Notes under the pieces: generated by a model
Seen by the model: only the letters and a program-made list of their open reading frames with translations
Told to the model about the DNA's origin: nothing
The model's database searches: none
Part shown: piece after piece, positions 53,963 through 62,773 of the stretch
How positions within the stretch are numbered: the first letter of the stretch is position 1
How the letters are laid out: the number at the start of each line of letters is the position of its first letter
DNA from: Hoeflea sp. 108
GTDB taxonomy: Bacteria; Pseudomonadota; Alphaproteobacteria; Rhizobiales; Rhizobiaceae
Length of the DNA stretch: 64,000 nt
Direction: 5' to 3'
NCBI RefSeq assembly: GCF_000372965.1
Contig: NZ_KB890024.1
Location: 1,986,839 to 2,050,838 of the forward strand
Made by a program: the position numbers and the translations under genes

Positions 53963-54430
53963 ATGATCGGCGCGGATGTGGCTGCGTTCATCGAAGGTCC
54001 GCTTATGATCCTTGCGTCGACGCGCGACAGCGCCGGCCGCGCCTATATTGCGCGCGGGTCCGGCGTTCGTTTCGATCGGGCGACGGGACGCTTCGACGTG
54101 TTGGTCAATGCCAGCCTGTGGCCGGAGGTGGTGGCCCATGCCGTGCAGGGCGAGCCGGTTGCGGTCACCCTGGTACGCCCGAACGACTATCGCGCCTACC
54201 AGGTCAAGGGCTGGATCAAAGACGTGGCGGCCGTGTCGGAGGACGAGCAGGCACGGGGCCGGGCTTATGTCGAACGCATGCTGGAGGTGATGGGCGAACT
54301 CGGCGTCAACAGGGTTCAGCTGTCACACACGCTGACCGACTGGGACCTTGTCTGCATCAGCTTCGTTCCCACCGATCTTTTCGTGCAGACGCCAGGGCCG
54401 GGTGCCGGCGCGCGGCTGGTGCAGTCATGA
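53963..54430 (+). CDS. Split-barrel (pyridoxamine 5'-phosphate oxidase-like) protein
   Basis: A 155-residue protein with the flavin/split-barrel pattern: GADVAAFIEGPLMILASTRD, then AGRAYIARGSGVRFDRATGR and VLVNASLWPEVVAHAVQGEP, VTLVRPNDYRAYQVKGWIKD. It resembles pyridoxamine oxidase-type domains that bind FMN, F420 or heme; which cofactor is used here is not visible. ATG 53963 follows GGAGG; a GTG lies just before. Its stop overlaps the start of the next gene, which begins with a second domain of the same fold. Confidence 0.78.
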   Translation: MIGADVAAFIEGPLMILASTRDSAGRAYIARGSGVRFDRATGRFDVLVNASLWPEVVAHAVQGEPVAVTLVRPNDYRAYQVKGWIKDVAAVSEDEQARGRAYVERMLEVMGELGVNRVQLSHTLTDWDLVCISFVPTDLFVQTPGPGAGARLVQS

Positions 54431-55761
54431 TCCGACTTTGGGGCATCCGCGACGCCTTCGAAGGCGTCATCCCGTCGGTCGTGGCCACCACCGATGCCAG
54501 GGGCATGCCCAACATCTCCTATTTGTCGCATGTGCATTATGTCGACGAGCGCCATGTGGCGCTCTCCAACCAGTTCTTTTCCAAGACATCGGAGAATGTC
54601 CGCCACAGCGGCATGGCAACCGTGATGGTGGTCGATGGCCGCACCGGGCAGCAGCATATTCTCCACCTGCGTTTCACCAATGCGGTCGGCGAAGGCGAGT
54701 TGTTCGACCGGGTCGCTGCTCATCTCACCGTTACCAGCGCCCAGCAGGGCATGGGCGAGATCATGAAGCTGCGCAGCCTGGACATCTATGAGGTCGAGGA
54801 TTGTCGGCCGGTCTTCGGGCCTGCAGTGCCTGGCGCCAAGGAAGCCGGCCAGCCACAGCACCACCACCTCGCTGCCGCGGCACGCATCTGCAACGTGATT
54901 TCGGCACAGGTCGACACCGAGCTGATGCTCGACTGTGCGTTGGCAGAACTGCAGGGACTGCTTGGCTATGGCAACGCCATGGTGCTGGTGCCCGACGGCG
55001 AGGGCGCACGGCTCAGCACCATCGCCAGCCGCGGCTACTCGACATTCGGCTTCGGCTCCGAAGTGGCGGTGGGCGAAGGCACGGCGGGGCTCGCCGCGTC
55101 GAGCCGGCGGCCGCTGCGCATCAGCGACTTCAGACGTGGCCAGCGTTATGCCTCGGCCGTGCGCGAGGCCGCAGGCAGCGAGGTTGTGTCGCCGATCCCG
55201 TTTCCGGCGCTGGCCGAGCCGCGCAGCCAGCTTGCTGTGCCGATGCTGGTGCGGGGCCGGCTTATGGGCGTGCTCTTCGTCGAATCCGAAAGAAGCTATG
55301 CCTTCGATCACAATGACGAGGAGGCACTGTCGCTGGTGGCAAACCAGCTCGCCACGAGCTTGCTGCTTGCCGAACAGGAGCGTCCCGAAAGCACGGCTGA
55401 ACCTCAGATCAGCGGTCGCTCGTCCCGGGCTGCGGCGGACCGGCCGGTGCATGTACGCTATTTTCCGCGCGACGGCGGTGTCTTCTTCGACGGCGAATAC
55501 ATCATCCGCGGGCTGTCAGGACGGCTGCTGCATCATTTCATTTCTGCATTCCTCGCCACCGGTCAGGCGGACTTCTTCAACCGCGCGCTTCGCCGTGAGC
55601 CATCGCTGCAGCTGCCCGATTTCAAGGACAATCTCGAAACCCGGCTCATCCTGCTGCGCCGGCGGTTGGAGGAACGGGGCGGGCCGATCCAGATCGTGCG
55701 GCCGGTGCGCGGACAGGTGCGGCTGGAATGCGCGGGGCGTTGCGAAATCGAGGTGGGGTGA
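54427..55761 (+). CDS. Split-barrel + GAF + winged-helix-like three-part regulator
   Basis: A 444-residue protein. Residues 1-130: a split-barrel oxidase-like domain (DAFEGVIPSVVATTDARGMP, then NISYLSHVHYVDERHVALSN). Residues 150-320: a GAF domain (AARICNVISAQVDTELMLDC, then GEGTAGLAASSRRPLRISDF and LAVPMLVRGRLMGVLFVESE). Residues about 345-444: a tail resembling an OmpR-type winged helix (EYIIRGLSGRLLHHFISAFL, then PDFKDNLETRLILLRRRLEE and IQIVRPVRGQVRLEC). No kinase or receiver domain is present. It looks like a one-component redox/small-molecule-sensing regulator coupled to the split-barrel protein before it. DNA binding is inferred from pattern only. Confidence 0.72.
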   Translation: MIRLWGIRDAFEGVIPSVVATTDARGMPNISYLSHVHYVDERHVALSNQFFSKTSENVRHSGMATVMVVDGRTGQQHILHLRFTNAVGEGELFDRVAAHLTVTSAQQGMGEIMKLRSLDIYEVEDCRPVFGPAVPGAKEAGQPQHHHLAAAARICNVISAQVDTELMLDCALAELQGLLGYGNAMVLVPDGEGARLSTIASRGYSTFGFGSEVAVGEGTAGLAASSRRPLRISDFRRGQRYASAVREAAGSEVVSPIPFPALAEPRSQLAVPMLVRGRLMGVLFVESERSYAFDHNDEEALSLVANQLATSLLLAEQERPESTAEPQISGRSSRAAADRPVHVRYFPRDGGVFFDGEYIIRGLSGRLLHHFISAFLATGQADFFNRALRREPSLQLPDFKDNLETRLILLRRRLEERGGPIQIVRPVRGQVRLECAGRCEIEVG

Positions 55762-55920
55762 ACGGCGCCGACGCGGCCACCTCCGGCTTGTTCCTTTCTG
55801 GCATAGGCAGTTCCGTAGCGTCCAAGACTGTGGCTTCGATCCCAGCGTAAAGATGAGGGCTGGCGGCCGATCGTCTGCCACGGCGCCGACCGTTTTTCGG
55901 TTCTCCCGGGAGGTTGGCGA

Positions 55921-56370
55921 ATGGCCGGCAGCACACCGACAAGAGGCGAGGGCTGGTCGATCGGCCGGTTCGGACTGGGCATCGCAGCATCTTTCATATT
56001 GAGCGCCTGCACCACGCCTACCAAGTCGAGCTTCGAAGGCCCCGCCTTCTCCGACGACACACGCAGGCTGGAAAAGCAGATGATGGGGGAAGCGGCTGCG
56101 CTGGGAACTGCGCAAGGGGTCGCTGGTGCTGCGGCCTCGATGATACCGATGGGCGCAGGCAGCCTCGTCACCACGACCGCTGGCAGGGCCGCGCGCGATG
56201 CCATGATCATTCGTCATGACAAGCTGATGCGCGAACAGGTCGAGCGCGACAACGCCGAGTTCTACAAGCGCTACGGCATCACCGATGCGGACGCTGGGCC
56301 AGCCGTGGCAGACCAGAGCGCAGGCGGCCCGAGGCGGTGCCCCCGGCGCGGTATGATCAGGCGCTGCTGA
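55921..56370 (+). CDS. Predicted lipoprotein
   Basis: A 149-residue protein with a signal of the lipoprotein kind (IGRFGLGIAASFILSACTTP; LSAC lipobox, Cys near residue 29 after a longish 15-residue polar start). A hydrophobic stretch follows (LGTAQGVAGAAASMIPMGAG). The C-terminus is charged (RHDKLMREQVERDNAEFYKR) and ends in a basic, Cys-containing tail. No recognised family. It stands alone, about 160 bp after the GAF gene and convergent with the MATE gene. Confidence 0.7.
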   Translation: MAGSTPTRGEGWSIGRFGLGIAASFILSACTTPTKSSFEGPAFSDDTRRLEKQMMGEAAALGTAQGVAGAAASMIPMGAGSLVTTTAGRAARDAMIIRHDKLMREQVERDNAEFYKRYGITDADAGPAVADQSAGGPRRCPRRGMIRRC

Positions 56371-56440
56371 GTTGCGGCACAGAGGTAGCCAGGCCCCTAG
56401 CCGGTCGCGAACGGCCGCTTAGAGTGGGCAAGCGGTTAGG

Positions 56441-57850
56441 TCAGTCCGCCGTCGCCTTTTTCCGCGTCAACCTTTCAAAGCTGCCCAGGATCAGGATGGC
56501 CGTTGCAGCGAGACCGACGCACAGGCCCCACCAAACGCCGGTGGGACCCATTGCCTGGCCGAGCGACCATGCTGCCGGTAATCCGATTACCCAGTAGCCG
56601 AGCAATGTCAGCCCAAGCGTCAGTCGCGCGCACCCGAGGCCGCGCATGAGCCCGACGCCAATGTTCTGAGAGCAATCGAACAGCTGCAGGACTGCGGCGA
56701 TGACGAGCAGATGCATCGCAATATTTGTCGTTGCTACACCGTGCAGGCCACCGCCGGCGGAAAACAGGGCAAGGATCGCCTCAGGCGCCAGCAGGTAGAC
56801 AGCGCCGATCAGCGCCATCGTCGCCAGTCCCAGGCTTACGCCTATCGCGCCGTAGCGGCGGCGCAGGTCATGTCGTCCCGCACCTTGGGCCTCGCTGATC
56901 GCCACCGACGTTCCATGCGACAGGCCGATCGCCAGCATGAACGCGATGTAGATGACCTGGTTGACGATGTTATGTGCCGCAAGTGCCGCTTCGCCGAAGG
57001 TGCCCATGAACAGCGCGATGGCGACCGTGAAGCCGGCCTCGGAGCCATAGGCGGCGGCAGTCGGCAGTCCGAGCGAAAGGGTGCGCCGCCAGGCATGGCG
57101 GTCGAAGCCGAAGAATGCCCGGACAAAGCCATAGGAACGATAGGCGGGTGCACGAAGGATATGGGCGAAAAGGACCGCAAAGCTGACGAGATGCACGATG
57201 GCTGCCGTCAGCGCTATTCCGGCCGCTCCCAATTGCGGCAGGCCGAAGGTGCCGGTCGCCAGCCCAAATGCCAGCGCAGCGTTGACGGCGATCGACAGGA
57301 CGGTGATCGCAAGGACCGGTCCAGGGCGTCGCAATCCGACCGTGAAGCTGCGCAGCGCGTTGAACCACAGGCAGGGCAGGATGCCGAGGCAAGTCGCCAG
57401 CAGGTAGATCTGCGCGCTTCGGGCGATGTCGGGCGACTGGCCGAAGAAGACGAGGACCGGTTCGACCTGGGTCATGGCAGCAATCGCGAGCAGGCCGGCG
57501 ACTGTCGATATCTGCAGGCTGGATGCGGTGTAGCGTGCGATCCTGTCTGTACTGCCGCCGCCGCGCAATTCTTCGGCCACCAGATTGGCAGTGCCGACGG
57601 CCAAGCCGACGCCCATCGTGCGCAGCAGGTTGAACAGTCCAATCGCCAGCCCACCAGCGGCGAGTTGGGCCGGCCCGAGCAGGCCCAGGATGACGATCGA
57701 CGTCGTCGAGATCGCGACCTGGGCAAGCTGTGTGAGGGCCAATGGCACCGCCAGTTCGAGTATGTGGCGGAAATCGCGTACAATCGCAGGCAGGCCCGAA
57801 GGCCTGCCTGCGCCAACACCGAGGGAACGCTCGTTCACGCCGTCAGCCAA
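56441..57850 (-). CDS. MATE family efflux transporter (NorM-like)
   Basis: A 469-residue integral membrane protein with about 12 TM helices, of the MATE family: FRHILELAVPLALTQLAQVA, ISTTSIVILGLLGPAQLAAG, NLVAEELRGGGSTDRIARYT, ALAAHNIVNQVIYIAFMLAI, GTSVAISEAQGAGRHDLRRR. MATE proteins exchange Na+ or H+ for cationic compounds. It is the last gene of an operon with a siderophore/cobalamin ABC importer, its start (TTG 57850, or GTG 57838) overlapping the binding-protein stop at 57843. Its first codons contain a 12-bp hairpin with a UUCG loop (listed separately). Confidence 0.9.
   Translation of the reverse strand: MADGVNERSLGVGAGRPSGLPAIVRDFRHILELAVPLALTQLAQVAISTTSIVILGLLGPAQLAAGGLAIGLFNLLRTMGVGLAVGTANLVAEELRGGGSTDRIARYTASSLQISTVAGLLAIAAMTQVEPVLVFFGQSPDIARSAQIYLLATCLGILPCLWFNALRSFTVGLRRPGPVLAITVLSIAVNAALAFGLATGTFGLPQLGAAGIALTAAIVHLVSFAVLFAHILRAPAYRSYGFVRAFFGFDRHAWRRTLSLGLPTAAAYGSEAGFTVAIALFMGTFGEAALAAHNIVNQVIYIAFMLAIGLSHGTSVAISEAQGAGRHDLRRRYGAIGVSLGLATMALIGAVYLLAPEAILALFSAGGGLHGVATTNIAMHLLVIAAVLQLFDCSQNIGVGLMRGLGCARLTLGLTLLGYWVIGLPAAWSLGQAMGPTGVWWGLCVGLAATAILILGSFERLTRKKATAD
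57785..57812 (-). promoter_or_regulatory. C(UUCG)G hairpin in the first codons of the MATE gene
   Basis: On the minus strand CGCAGGCAGGCC-TTCG-GGCCTGCCTGCG (57812 to 57785) is a perfect 12-bp stem closed by C-G around the ultra-stable UUCG tetraloop. It lies 38-65 nt into the MATE coding sequence. A translational brake or RNase stop between the importer genes and the exporter is plausible. Confidence 0.65.
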
Positions 57851-58799
57851 GGATGCGGGATGCGATTGTACGCGGATCCTCGGCCTTGAAGACGTCAGGG
57901 TAGAGGATGGCCGCAGCCTCGTTGATCACCACGCGGCGGGCGATCGGGCCGTGTGATTCGATCCAGTGATCCTTCACGAAGTGGACCTTGCCTTGCTGGA
58001 CCGCGCGCAGCGACGACCAGATCGGGTTGGTCTCGAATGGGCGGTCGGGGCCGTAGTCATAGACGATGATGACATCGGGATCGGCAACCAGCATGGCCTC
58101 GAGGTTCATCTCGAAAGCGGTATTGTCGGGCACCTCGGGCGTTGGGTTCTTACCTGCGACATTGACCCCGCCGAGCGCGGTCAGGATCGAGGCGGTGACG
58201 TCGTCCTCGTAGAACGTCCACGGCGCTTCGCCGGAGCCGTAGAAATAGAGGTACTTGATGCCGCGATCCTTGGGCGCCTTGGCAACCAGGGCGTCGAACT
58301 CGGCATGATAGTCGGCGACGAGCTTCTCGCCCTCCGCTTTCTTGCCCAGCGCTTCCGCCACCAGCAACAGGTCGCGATCGGCATCGTCAGGGGTTTCGAG
58401 CCTGACGGCGAGATAGGGGGCGATCTGCTCCAGCTTGGCCGCATTGGCCTCGGTGTAGCGCTTGATCGCCACGATCAGGTCCGGCTTAGCCTGTGCCAGA
58501 AGCTCGAGATTGGGGCTGGCGCGCTGCCCGATCTTGGCCACGCCCTCGAGCTTGTCGAGCAGGTGGTCGGGGTTGCGCCCCTCGACCATGTAGGTGGTGG
58601 CCACAGGGGTAAGGCCAAGCGCCAGTGCGACATCCGCGCCGAAATAGGAGATGGCGGCAACCCGCTTGGCATCGTCGGACAGGTTGAGAACGACGTTGCG
58701 GTCGTCGGTGATGGTGCGCGATGCGGCTCGTGCGGCTCCTGCCAGCAAGGTGAGCAGGCCGACGGCGGTCGACTGGATCAGGAAGTTCCTGCGATTCAT
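57843..58799 (-). CDS. Iron-siderophore/cobalamin-type ABC binding protein (FecB/BtuF class)
   Basis: A 318-residue periplasmic binding protein (PF01497 type) with a twin-arginine signal MNRRNFLIQSTAVGLLTLLA. The mature part has VLNLSDDAKRVAAISYFGAD, LELLAQAKPDLIVAIKRYTE, YLYFYGSGEAPWTFYEDDVT and MLVADPDVIIVYDYGP, followed by a long helix between lobes. Tat export is common for proteins that fold with a cofactor or are folded before export. Its start overlaps the stop of the ATPase gene (58796). The substrate is not deducible. Confidence 0.9.
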   Translation of the reverse strand: MNRRNFLIQSTAVGLLTLLAGAARAASRTITDDRNVVLNLSDDAKRVAAISYFGADVALALGLTPVATTYMVEGRNPDHLLDKLEGVAKIGQRASPNLELLAQAKPDLIVAIKRYTEANAAKLEQIAPYLAVRLETPDDADRDLLLVAEALGKKAEGEKLVADYHAEFDALVAKAPKDRGIKYLYFYGSGEAPWTFYEDDVTASILTALGGVNVAGKNPTPEVPDNTAFEMNLEAMLVADPDVIIVYDYGPDRPFETNPIWSSLRAVQQGKVHFVKDHWIESHGPIARRVVINEAAAILYPDVFKAEDPRTIASRILG

Positions 58800-59614
58800 G
58801 GCGAAGTCCTTTCAGGATGGCCAAAGGAGGGTGATTTGATCGAACCGGTGGCGACGAACATTGGTGGTTCGTTTTCGCTGCGAGCGATTGTTGCGGAAAC
58901 GCGGAAGGTCTCGGAAAGCAGGCGTTCGGTCAGGACCACGGCCGGCGCGCCTTGGTCGACGATGGTGCCGCGATCGACGACAACAAGGTTGTCGGCGAAC
59001 CGCACCGCCTGGTTGAGGTCGTGCAGTGACAGCACCACTGTGATGCCGTGTGTGCGGTTGATCTCCCGCACCAGCTCCAGCACCTCGAACTGATGGCCGA
59101 TATCGAGAAATGTCGTCGGCTCGTCGAGCAGCAATATCGTCGCCTCGACCGCGAGTGCCATCGAGATCCAGGCCCGCCGCCTTTCGCCACCCGACAAGGT
59201 GACGAGCATCCGGTCGGAGAAGCGCGTCATGTCCGTTGCCGCGATGGCCCGGGCAATCGCATCCGTGTCGCTGGCCGTCGCACGCCCGAGCAGGCCGCGA
59301 TGCGGATGGCGGCCATAGGCGACAAGCTCGGCAACCGTGATCTCGGGCGGATCGATCATCTCCTGCGGCAGGAACGACAGCCGGCGCGCCAACTGCTTGC
59401 GAGGCCAGGCAGCGAGAGGCCTGTCATCGAGCTTGACAGTGCCGTTCTCCGGCCGCAGCAGGCCTGCCATGGCTCGCAGCAGCGTGCTCTTGCCGCTGCC
59501 ATTGGCGCCGATCAAGGCGGTAACGCTGCCCTCGGGCACCGTCAGGTCGATATTCTGCAAGACGGGGCGACGGCCATAGCCGAGGCTGAGATTGCGGCAC
59601 ACAAGTCCGGTCAT
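58796..59614 (-). CDS. ABC transporter ATP-binding protein (FecE/BtuD class)
   Basis: A 272-residue ATPase: Walker A GANGSGKSTLLRAMAGLLRP, Q-loop LSFLPQEMIDPPEITVAEL, signature LSGGERRRAWISMAL, Walker B ATILLLDEPTTFLDIGHQFE and the H-loop VVLSLHDLNQAVRFADNLVV, with the D-I-x-x-Q spacing typical of the iron-chelate uptake class. Overlaps its neighbours on both sides by 4 bp. Confidence 0.95.
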   Translation of the reverse strand: MTGLVCRNLSLGYGRRPVLQNIDLTVPEGSVTALIGANGSGKSTLLRAMAGLLRPENGTVKLDDRPLAAWPRKQLARRLSFLPQEMIDPPEITVAELVAYGRHPHRGLLGRATASDTDAIARAIAATDMTRFSDRMLVTLSGGERRRAWISMALAVEATILLLDEPTTFLDIGHQFEVLELVREINRTHGITVVLSLHDLNQAVRFADNLVVVDRGTIVDQGAPAVVLTERLLSETFRVSATIARSENEPPMFVATGSIKSPSFGHPERTSP

Positions 59615-60624
59615 ATCCGCCGTCCCAGAAGCATGAGGAAGATAGGTACGCCGATCAGAGCCGTCACGGCCCCGACCGGGATTTCGGCAGGCGGGGCGAC
59701 GACGCGGCCAATGAGATCGCCTAGCGTCACCAGGCCGGCGCCGAGCAGGGCGGATATCGGCAGGGACCTTGCCAGGGATGGCCCGACCAGCCGGCGCGCG
59801 GCATGAGGCACGATCAGGCCGACGAAGCCGAGCGGGCCGACAATGGCGACCGCCGACGAGGCGAGCACCGTTGCCAGAGCGACGGCCGAAAGCCTGATGG
59901 CGCCGACATGGATGCCGAGCGTGCGTGCGGCCTCGTCGCCGATCGACAGCAGGTCAAGCTTGGCCACCATCAGCGGCAGCACGGCGAAGCCGAGCACGGT
60001 CCATGGCAGCAGATGCAACGCATGCTCCCACCCACGGGCATAGAGGCTGCCCGAAAGCCACAGCAGCACCGTCTCCATGCGGGTCGACCCCCAGGCGGCG
60101 AAGATGCCGAGCCCGAGCGCCTGGAAGGTCAGGCCGACGGCGATGCCGGCAAGCACGAGCCGCAAGGGCGCTGCGCCGCGGCGCCAGGCGATCAGATAGG
60201 TCAGCGTCGCGGCCGCAAGACCGCCGGCGAGCGCCACGAAGGGCAGGGGCGCCACCGGATAGGAGGCCAGCTTGCTGCCGTCGGTTGCGCTCCAGTAGAC
60301 TGTAGCAAGCAGGTAGATCATCACCGCCAGCATCGCGCCGCCCGAAATGCCCAGCACATTTGGGTCAGTCAGCGGGTTGCGGGTCGCCTGCTGCAGAAGA
60401 TGACCGGCGACGGCCAGATGTGCGCCGACCAGCAGGCCCACTGCGACACGCGGCAGACGGATGTTCCACAAGATGCCGGTGTCGTCTCCGGTGCCGGAGA
60501 CCAGGGCATGGAAGCTGTTCTGCAGGCCGAGATCGGCCGCGCCGAACAGTGTGGCGAGCAGTGCGAAGACGAACAGCGTCGATGCGGCAGCGACCGCCGT
60601 CGGCCAGAAAGGCAGCCTGATCAT
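59611..60624 (-). CDS. FecCD-type ABC permease (second permease)
   Basis: A 337-residue permease with 8-10 TM helices: LWNIRLPRVAVGLLVGAHLA, VAGHLLQQATRNPLTDPNVL, GISGGAMLAV and LIVPHAARRLVGPSLARSLP are the BtuC/FhuB/FecCD signatures. It pairs with the permease encoded immediately upstream, 4-bp overlap. Ends MLLGRRI. Confidence 0.94.
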   Translation of the reverse strand: MIRLPFWPTAVAAASTLFVFALLATLFGAADLGLQNSFHALVSGTGDDTGILWNIRLPRVAVGLLVGAHLAVAGHLLQQATRNPLTDPNVLGISGGAMLAVMIYLLATVYWSATDGSKLASYPVAPLPFVALAGGLAAATLTYLIAWRRGAAPLRLVLAGIAVGLTFQALGLGIFAAWGSTRMETVLLWLSGSLYARGWEHALHLLPWTVLGFAVLPLMVAKLDLLSIGDEAARTLGIHVGAIRLSAVALATVLASSAVAIVGPLGFVGLIVPHAARRLVGPSLARSLPISALLGAGLVTLGDLIGRVVAPPAEIPVGAVTALIGVPIFLMLLGRRI

Positions 60625-61649
60625 GCGGTCTTCCTCCAGATCAGGTGGATAAGGAAGGGACCGCCAACAATGGCTGTGAGTACGCCTATCGGCAGTTCGC
60701 GCGGTGCGGCGAGCGTGCGAGCCATCGTGTCCGCCGCAAGCAGCGTGATGGCGCCGAGCATGGCCGAGGCCGGAAGCAGAGCTGTGTGCCGGACGCCGAC
60801 AAGACTGCGGGCGATGTGGGGGACGCAGAGGCCGACAAAGCCGATCGGACCTGCGACGGCGACGACGCCGACCGACAGCACTGTTGCGGTGCTGGCGGCC
60901 ACGAGCCGCCAGAAGCGGACGTTGAGGCCCAGCGTCTCAGCCGCGTCATCGCCCAGGGCCAGGATGTCGAGTGGCCTGGCAAGCGCTATACAGGCGGCAA
61001 GACCGGCCACCGCCCAGGGCAACAGGATGGTCAGGTGCTGCCAGCCGCGCCCGGCAAGGCCGCCGGTGAGCCAGAAAAACACCGACGCAACGGTCGGGCC
61101 GGCATGGACCAGCGCCGTGGTGATGCCGGCGGCGCAAAAGAAGGCAACCGCCGACCCGGCAAGCGCCAGCCTGACCGGGGAGAGCCCGCCGGCCGAGGCA
61201 ATGACCAGGCTTGTTCCGCCTGCAAGCAGGCCTCCGGCCAGGCCGATGAACGGGTGGACGACGGCGGGAACCGAAGGCGCGAAGACGTAGAATACGACGA
61301 TGGCAAAGCTCGCGCCGGTCAGCACGCCGGTGAGGTCGGGGGAGGCGAGCGCGTTGCGCGAAACGCCTTGCATGACCACGCCCGAGCACGCCAAGGCCGC
61401 ACCCGCCAGCATCGCCAGCAACTCGCGCGGAATACGCAGCTTCCACAGGATTGCCGCTTCCGGCCCACTTGCGGTTCCGAGCAGGGCGTCGACGACAGCG
61501 CGGACCGGGGTCTGCACGCCGCCGACGAACAGTCCAGCGAAGGCCAGACCGACGAGAACGACCATGCCGGCGAGGAGAAGGCTTGCCAGGCCGAGGCGGC
61601 CGCGCCCGGCAACATCCCTTGCAACGGCTGCTGCTGCCAGCGACGTCAT
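60621..61649 (-). CDS. FecCD-type ABC permease (first permease)
   Basis: A 342-residue permease of the same family: LWKLRIPRELLAMLAGAALA, CSGVVMQGVSRNALASPDLT, GVLTGASFAI and LCVPHIARSLVGVRHTALLP. First gene of the operon. ATG 61649 (MTSLAAAAVARD) chosen; an upstream TTG-initiated frame would add 25 residues without a membrane helix. The divergent LysR gene begins about 80 bp away. Confidence 0.92.
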   Translation of the reverse strand: MTSLAAAAVARDVAGRGRLGLASLLLAGMVVLVGLAFAGLFVGGVQTPVRAVVDALLGTASGPEAAILWKLRIPRELLAMLAGAALACSGVVMQGVSRNALASPDLTGVLTGASFAIVVFYVFAPSVPAVVHPFIGLAGGLLAGGTSLVIASAGGLSPVRLALAGSAVAFFCAAGITTALVHAGPTVASVFFWLTGGLAGRGWQHLTILLPWAVAGLAACIALARPLDILALGDDAAETLGLNVRFWRLVAASTATVLSVGVVAVAGPIGFVGLCVPHIARSLVGVRHTALLPASAMLGAITLLAADTMARTLAAPRELPIGVLTAIVGGPFLIHLIWRKTA

Positions 61650-61729
61650 GACGCCCGGTCGGTTTCGTGGTGACGGCACATCGCGTGCATTGATGGATCG
61701 TTTATTGATGAGGACAATATTCAAGTTTT

Positions 61730-62656
61730 ATGGCAAATTGCCCAGACAACCCCGATCTGCAATCGAAAACTTCGCAAGCCGGCATGCAAATAACTCAAGC
61801 AGGTCCTTCCAGATTCCCGTCTTTGAACACGCTGCCGGCCTTCGTCGCGGTCGCCCGCACAGGCAGCCTGACACTCGCTTCGGAGGAGCTCTGCCTCACT
61901 CCGAGCGCGGTCAGCCGCCAGATCAAGACGCTGGAGGAGGGGCTGGGCACGCCTTTGTTCCAGCGGAGCCACAACGCGATCGCGCTGACCGAGAGCGGAC
62001 AGCGCTTCCTGGCGCGTGCCAGGGAGGCGCTGGCGCTGGTCGAGACGGGCATGCGCGAGATTGCCCCGCGCCGCAGGGGGCTTGTCGTCCAGGCACCGAT
62101 CACGCTGACCCAGCGCTGGCTCATTCCTCGGATCGCCTCGTTCCGACAGGACTGTCCCGAAGCCGACCTGTCGTTCCGTTCGCAGCAGAAGCCGGGAAAC
62201 GAGGTGGCCGACCTGACCATCGGCTACCGGCGTGGGACGGACATGTCTTCGTTCGAAGGCGCGGTCCTGCTCGACCGGACAATCGCCGTCTGCTCGCCGC
62301 GGCTCCTGGGCGAAAGGGCTGCCGTTTTGGACGTCGACACGCTTTTGGGCATGCCGGTATTGCTCGACACCGCGGACGCCTGGTCATGGCAGCGATGGTG
62401 CGCGGCCGCGGGCGTGGCGTTCCACCCGCGTGCCGGGGCGATGACCTTCGATACCGACGAGGCCGCGATCGACGCCTGCCTGTCGGGGCTGGGCGTCGGG
62501 CAGGCCAATCCCGCTTTCGTCGAGGACGAGCTGGCAGGCGGAAGGCTGGTGGCGCTGTGCCCGGCAATTTCGGCACTGGTGGGCGCTTATACGGTGTCCG
62601 CAGACAAGCCGTGCCTGCTTGGAACGCAGTTCATGTCGTGGCTGTATCGCGCCTAG
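61730..62656 (+). CDS. LysR family regulator (GcvA-like)
   Basis: A 308-residue LysR protein: RFPSLNTLPAFVAVARTGSL, then ASEELCLTPSAVSRQIKTLE and FQRSHNAIALTESGQRFLAR form the winged helix. The effector domain has TQRWLIPRIASFRQDCPEAD and a GcvA-like DLTIGYRRGTDMSSFEGAVL. It is divergent from the ABC-MATE operon, the usual arrangement for its regulator. ATG 61730 is the longest; ATG 61784 starts just before the HTH. The effector is unknown. Confidence 0.88.
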   Translation: MANCPDNPDLQSKTSQAGMQITQAGPSRFPSLNTLPAFVAVARTGSLTLASEELCLTPSAVSRQIKTLEEGLGTPLFQRSHNAIALTESGQRFLARAREALALVETGMREIAPRRRGLVVQAPITLTQRWLIPRIASFRQDCPEADLSFRSQQKPGNEVADLTIGYRRGTDMSSFEGAVLLDRTIAVCSPRLLGERAAVLDVDTLLGMPVLLDTADAWSWQRWCAAAGVAFHPRAGAMTFDTDEAAIDACLSGLGVGQANPAFVEDELAGGRLVALCPAISALVGAYTVSADKPCLLGTQFMSWLYRA

Positions 62657-62773
62657 TGTGTTTCCGCTTTTCTTCGAATCTGGCGGCGTGGCGTCGGGAA
62701 GTGGCCGGGCTGTCATCCGGCGGTCGCGGTTGGGCGCTAGGGCAAGTGGAGCTTGAACCACGGACCGTCAGCG

